Positions 5,989 to 8,466 of a DNA stretch of 8,466 nt are shown in pieces. Location of the stretch: NCBI GenBank assembly GCA_021819985.1, contig JAKAEG010000130.1:1-8466 (forward strand), read 5' to 3'. A program made the translations under genes and the position numbers. Numbering within the stretch: the first letter of the stretch is position 1; each line of letters begins with the position of its first letter. The notes under the pieces were generated by a model, which had not been told where the DNA came from, searched no databases, and saw only the letters and a list, made by a program, of their open reading frames with translations. Source of the DNA: Nitrospirota bacterium. Lineage in GTDB: Bacteria; Nitrospirota; Thermodesulfovibrionia; Thermodesulfovibrionales; JdFR-88.

Positions 5989-7406
5989 ACGAACTTTCTT
6001 TGGATCTGGCCGAAAACATAAAACGCCTGGAAGCCATCGACAAGGCGCATGTGTGGCATCCCTTTACCCAGATGAAAGACTGGGCGGAGGGCAATCCGAT
6101 CATGATCACGGAGGCCAGGGACTGCTTCATAAAAGACATCCGTGGCAGATGGTACCTGGACGGTGTGTCCTCGCTGTGGGTGAACATCCTTGGCCACAGG
6201 AGGAAAGAGATAAACGAAGCCATCTCGGCACAGCTTGAAAAGGCCGCGCATACCACCCTGCTTGGGCTGGCGAACGAGACATCCACGGAGCTTGCGGGCA
6301 GGCTTGCCTCTCTTATGGATGACCGCTTCGGTCCATTCACAAACCGGGAAGATAAAAAACTTTCCCGCATATTTTACTCCGATAACGGTTCCACGGCCGT
6401 CGAGGTCGCCCTGAAGATGGCCTTCCAGTACTGGCAGCACAAGGGAGAAAAGGAAAGGTCACTTTTCGTATCGCTTGAAAACGGCTATCACGGGGACACA
6501 CTTGGGGCCGTAAGCGTTGGAGGGGTGGGTATCTTTCATGACACATTCAAACCGCTTCTTTTTGGCGGCTTGAAAAAACCCCCTTCTCCATATTGTTACA
6601 GGTGCCAAATGGGACTTGAAAAAAGATATCCAGACTGCGGGATTGCCTGCACCGGCCCTCTTGAGGAACTCTTTAAAACACGAGGGCATGAGATCGCGGC
6701 CTTCATCCTTGAGCCAATGGTGCAGGCCGCAGGCGGCATCATCATATTTCCTCCTGGTTACCTGAAAAAGGCAAAAGAGCTTTGCGAAAAATACGGGATC
6801 CTGTTAATAGCTGACGAGGTGGCCACAGGATTCGGAAGGACCGGAAAGATGTTTGCCTGCGAGCACGAGGGTGTTGTCCCCGACATAATATGCCTTTCAA
6901 AAGGGATAACAGGCGGTTATATGCCCCTTGCCGTGACTATTACCAATAATGAGATCTACGGGGCCTTTCTTGGCGAGTATGATGAGCTGAAGACTTTTTT
7001 CCACGGGCATTCCTACACCGGAAATCCCCTTGCCTGCCGGGCGGCCCTGGCTGTACTCGATGTCTTCAGAAATGAAAAGATCATTGAAAAAGCGCTCCCC
7101 CCGAAAGTCAGCCTGCTTAAGGATGCACTCAGGCAAATAAGCGCTCATGAAAATGTGGGTGAGGCCAAAAATCTGGGCCTTATGGGCCGGATAGAGCTTG
7201 TGGCGGACAAACACGGGAAGACACCGTTTCCATGGGCAGAGAAAACGGGCTGGAAAGTTGCCCTTCATGCGCTTGAAAAGGGGCTTTTCATCCGCCCGCT
7301 TGGAAATGTGATCGTCATTATGCCTCCCCTGTCCATAAGCAGCGAAAATTTGCGCAGGATGATGGAAACAATACACGAGTCCATTATTCATGTTCTGGGC
7401 GGATAA
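5985..7406 (+). CDS. bioA: Adenosylmethionine-8-amino-7-oxononanoate aminotransferase (BioA)
   Basis: BioA is a PLP enzyme that transfers an amino group to 8-amino-7-oxononanoate (KAPA) to make 7,8-diaminononanoate (DAPA) in biotin synthesis. It has 473 residues, with VWHPFTQM (23-30), SSLWVNILGH (62-71), the phosphate-binding SDNGSTAVE (132-140), GYHGDT (167-172), DEVATGFGRTG (277-287, D277 to the pyridine nitrogen), the PLP lysine K306 in LSKG and FHGHSYTGNPLA (339-350). A cysteine-bearing insert, C204, C207, C218 and C222, follows the substrate region. It is common in one BioA subgroup, and its role is unclear. The start is TTG (5985-5987), overlapping the upstream TGA as TTGA. No clear Shine-Dalgarno sequence is seen and no better start lies before VWHPFTQ, so translation is probably coupled to the E1-like gene. 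The amino donor (SAM or lysine) cannot be told from sequence alone. No other bio gene is visible. Confidence 0.95.
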   Translation: MNELSLDLAENIKRLEAIDKAHVWHPFTQMKDWAEGNPIMITEARDCFIKDIRGRWYLDGVSSLWVNILGHRRKEINEAISAQLEKAAHTTLLGLANETSTELAGRLASLMDDRFGPFTNREDKKLSRIFYSDNGSTAVEVALKMAFQYWQHKGEKERSLFVSLENGYHGDTLGAVSVGGVGIFHDTFKPLLFGGLKKPPSPYCYRCQMGLEKRYPDCGIACTGPLEELFKTRGHEIAAFILEPMVQAAGGIIIFPPGYLKKAKELCEKYGILLIADEVATGFGRTGKMFACEHEGVVPDIICLSKGITGGYMPLAVTITNNEIYGAFLGEYDELKTFFHGHSYTGNPLACRAALAVLDVFRNEKIIEKALPPKVSLLKDALRQISAHENVGEAKNLGLMGRIELVADKHGKTPFPWAEKTGWKVALHALEKGLFIRPLGNVIVIMPPLSISSENLRRMMETIHESIIHVLGG

Positions 7407-7445
7407 AGACCGGCTCCTTAAATAGACGATTTTAAAAATAAAAAT

Positions 7446-7467
7446 TTAATATTTTGTTAATATTTTG
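7446..7467. repeat. Tandem 11-base direct repeat upstream of the aldolase promoter
   Basis: TTAATATTTTG occurs twice head to tail (7446-7456 and 7457-7467), followed by more A/T-rich sequence. The 11-base period is close to one helical turn, so the A/T tracts are phased. It ends about 20 bases before the -35 box, the usual place for an UP element, an activator site or intrinsic curvature. The repeat is seen directly; its role is inference. Confidence 0.5.
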
Positions 7468-7482
7468 GTTTATTTTTAATAT

Positions 7483-7498
7483 GTTATATTCACATAAC
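7483..7498. promoter_or_regulatory. Operator-like inverted repeat overlapping the -35 box
   Basis: GTTAT (7483-7487) and ATAAC (7494-7498) form a perfect 5-bp inverted repeat around a 6-base centre that contains most of the TTCACA -35 hexamer. A repressor bound here would block RNA polymerase. The match is short and may be chance in A/T-rich DNA. Confidence 0.3.
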
Positions 7499-7517
7499 GG
7501 CAATAGGGGCGTATAAT
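7489..7517 (+). promoter_or_regulatory. Strong sigma-70-type promoter for the aldolase-like gene
   Basis: TTCACA (7489-7494, five of six consensus bases) is followed after exactly 17 bases by a perfect TATAAT (7512-7517). Transcription would start near 7524, giving a leader of about 93 bases before the ATG at 7617. It is the only near-consensus pair I found in the window. It lies in the gene-free gap 7407-7616 after bioA. Confidence 0.7.
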
Positions 7518-7521
7518 GTTT

Positions 7522-7549
7522 AAATCCGGACATTAGTTCCAGCGGATTT
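7522..7549 (+). promoter_or_regulatory. Stem-loop at the predicted 5' end of the aldolase mRNA
   Basis: AAATCCG (7522-7528) and CGGATTT (7543-7549) form a perfect 7-bp stem with a 14-base loop. The stem begins within two bases of the predicted transcription start near 7524. Such 5'-terminal hairpins can protect mRNA from 5'-end-dependent decay. Further down, CCCT (7596-7599) can pair with AGGG (7604-7607) inside the ribosome-binding site, but that helix is very short. No known riboswitch class is recognisable. Confidence 0.4.
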
Positions 7550-7616
7550 CTGTTCTGTGATGATTTTCTTTTTGAACGGGCTTGAAATAAATTTTCCCTA
7601 AGGAGGGGTCTTTTTG

Positions 7617-8466
7617 ATGAAGCACTTTAGCGATGTTGTAGAGGCAAAGGGCTCTGTGCAGCTGAAAGACAAGGCGGCATTCATTGAAAACCTGGACAGC
7701 TATCTTTATGAGGCGGTATTCGAGCCTAACGCCGAGCGTAAGATAGCCCTTTTGACCGCGATAAAGGAGGCCGCAAAGGCGGAAGGCGTCATCCCCTGCT
7801 CTATCCATGATTTCTATATGGAAATGGGCAGAAATTACACCGGAATAACGGTGCCCGCAATTAATATTCGAGGGCTGACATACGATGTGGCCAGAGCGAT
7901 ATTCAGAAAGGCACTCGAGCACAAGGTTGGCGCGTTCATATTCGAGATAGCCCGCTCCGAGATCGGGTACACGAAACAGAGCCCGCTTGAATATTCTACC
8001 GTGGTACTGGCAGCCGCCCTGAAGGAAGGTTTTAAAGGCCCCGTTTTCATCCAGGGAGACCATTTCCAGTTCTCGCTCAAAAATTACCAGAAAGGCAAGG
8101 AAGGCGAGACGGAATACATAAGGGGTCTTATTAAAGAGGCCATAGACGCCGAGTTCTATAACATAGATATTGACGCCTCAACATTGGTTGACCTCTCAAG
8201 GCCCGCGGTAAAGGAGCAGCAGAGGCCGAATTTTGAGCACACCGCGATGCTGGCGGAGTTCATAAGAAGCAATGAGCCCTCCGGCGTAAATGTTTCGATC
8301 GGCGGCGAGATAGGCGAGATAGGCGGCAAGAACAGCACTCCGGATGAGCTTGCGGCATACCTGGAGGGTTTCAATGAGAGCTTCAAGGGCAAAGACGGCC
8401 TGAGCAAATTGAGCGTCCAGACGGGCACGTCGCATGGAGGCGTTGTGCTTCCCGAAGGCACCCTTG
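7617..8466 (+). CDS. Class II fructose-bisphosphate aldolase-like protein, 3'-truncated by the window edge
   Basis: 283 residues are visible and the frame is open to the right edge. It belongs to the zinc-dependent class II aldolase superfamily, whose members cleave or form ketose bisphosphates. Visible motifs are TVPAINIRG (78-86), QGDHFQF (146-152, with the catalytic-type D148 and first zinc-ligand H149), YNIDIDAST (181-189), GGEIGEIGG (229-237, counterpart of the catalytic Glu segment) and TGTSHGG (269-275, second zinc-ligand H273). The third zinc histidine should lie past the edge. An N-terminal extension of about 75 residues, not found in ordinary FbaA, marks a longer subgroup whose substrate I do not know. 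Fructose bisphosphate is the default guess. The ATG is set by AAGGAGGGG (7600-7608), with eight bases between. It has its own strong promoter, so it is probably not part of the bioA operon. Confidence 0.85.
   Translation, partial: MKHFSDVVEAKGSVQLKDKAAFIENLDSYLYEAVFEPNAERKIALLTAIKEAAKAEGVIPCSIHDFYMEMGRNYTGITVPAINIRGLTYDVARAIFRKALEHKVGAFIFEIARSEIGYTKQSPLEYSTVVLAAALKEGFKGPVFIQGDHFQFSLKNYQKGKEGETEYIRGLIKEAIDAEFYNIDIDASTLVDLSRPAVKEQQRPNFEHTAMLAEFIRSNEPSGVNVSIGGEIGEIGGKNSTPDELAAYLEGFNESFKGKDGLSKLSVQTGTSHGGVVLPEGTL

Noticed and set aside
8304..8330. Short tandem repeat GGCGAGATA in the aldolase-like gene
   Set aside because: It simply encodes the conserved GEIGEIGG active-site motif.
1..8466. CRISPR arrays, tRNA or rRNA genes, insertion sequences, toxin-antitoxin or defence genes
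   Set aside because: I looked for these on both strands and found no supporting pattern. The window is ordinary housekeeping chromosome apart from the points listed.

Overview
The window looks like ordinary bacterial chromosome of about half G+C. It is rich in housekeeping and cofactor genes, with frequent ATA (Ile) and AGG (Arg) codons, several TTG or GTG starts and AT-rich intergenic gaps. Several traits point to an anaerobic or environmental Gram-negative lineage, for example Nitrospirota or a former deltaproteobacterium. These traits are the BioA with a four-cysteine insert, the HesA/MoeB/ThiF protein with a GATPGVIG motif, the long class II aldolase-like protein and the CGTCATTCCCG-type palindromic repeats. 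This placement is inference only. No transposase, integrase, CRISPR array, tRNA or rRNA was seen.

Layout. Positions 2-1747 (+) encode most of a PriA primosome protein, cut by the left edge. It keeps its zinc-binding cysteines but has lost nearly every helicase ATPase motif. Its gene converges on a minus-strand pair, coaE (3600-2998) followed by ribF (2994-2041). The 293-base gap between the convergent ends (1748-2040) holds a palindromic repeat and no gene I can support. The coaE-ribF pair makes CoA and FMN/FAD. coaE has a TATAAT box so close to its ATG that its mRNA may be leaderless. ribF starts at a TTG two codons after the coaE stop, in the same frame.

Divergently, proA (3776-5047, +) encodes the second enzyme of proline synthesis, without proB beside it. 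The next gap (5048-5256) carries a second, better preserved copy of the palindromic repeat. It is followed by an E1-like ThiF/MoeB protein (5257-5988) overlapping bioA (5985-7406) by four bases, which implies translational coupling. An AT-rich, gene-free gap (7407-7616) has the best promoter of the window (TTCACA, 17 bases, TATAAT), with an 11-base tandem repeat upstream, a small palindrome over the -35 box and a stem-loop at the predicted 5' end of the transcript. It drives a class II aldolase-like gene (7617 to the right edge, cut).

Most of the genes serve cofactor or central metabolism: CoA, flavins, proline, biotin, probably a sulfur-carrier or molybdenum/tungsten cofactor step, and sugar-phosphate chemistry. 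No defence or mobile system was found. The most unusual items are the ATPase-dead PriA, the E1-like/BioA coupling and the regulatory layout before the aldolase gene.
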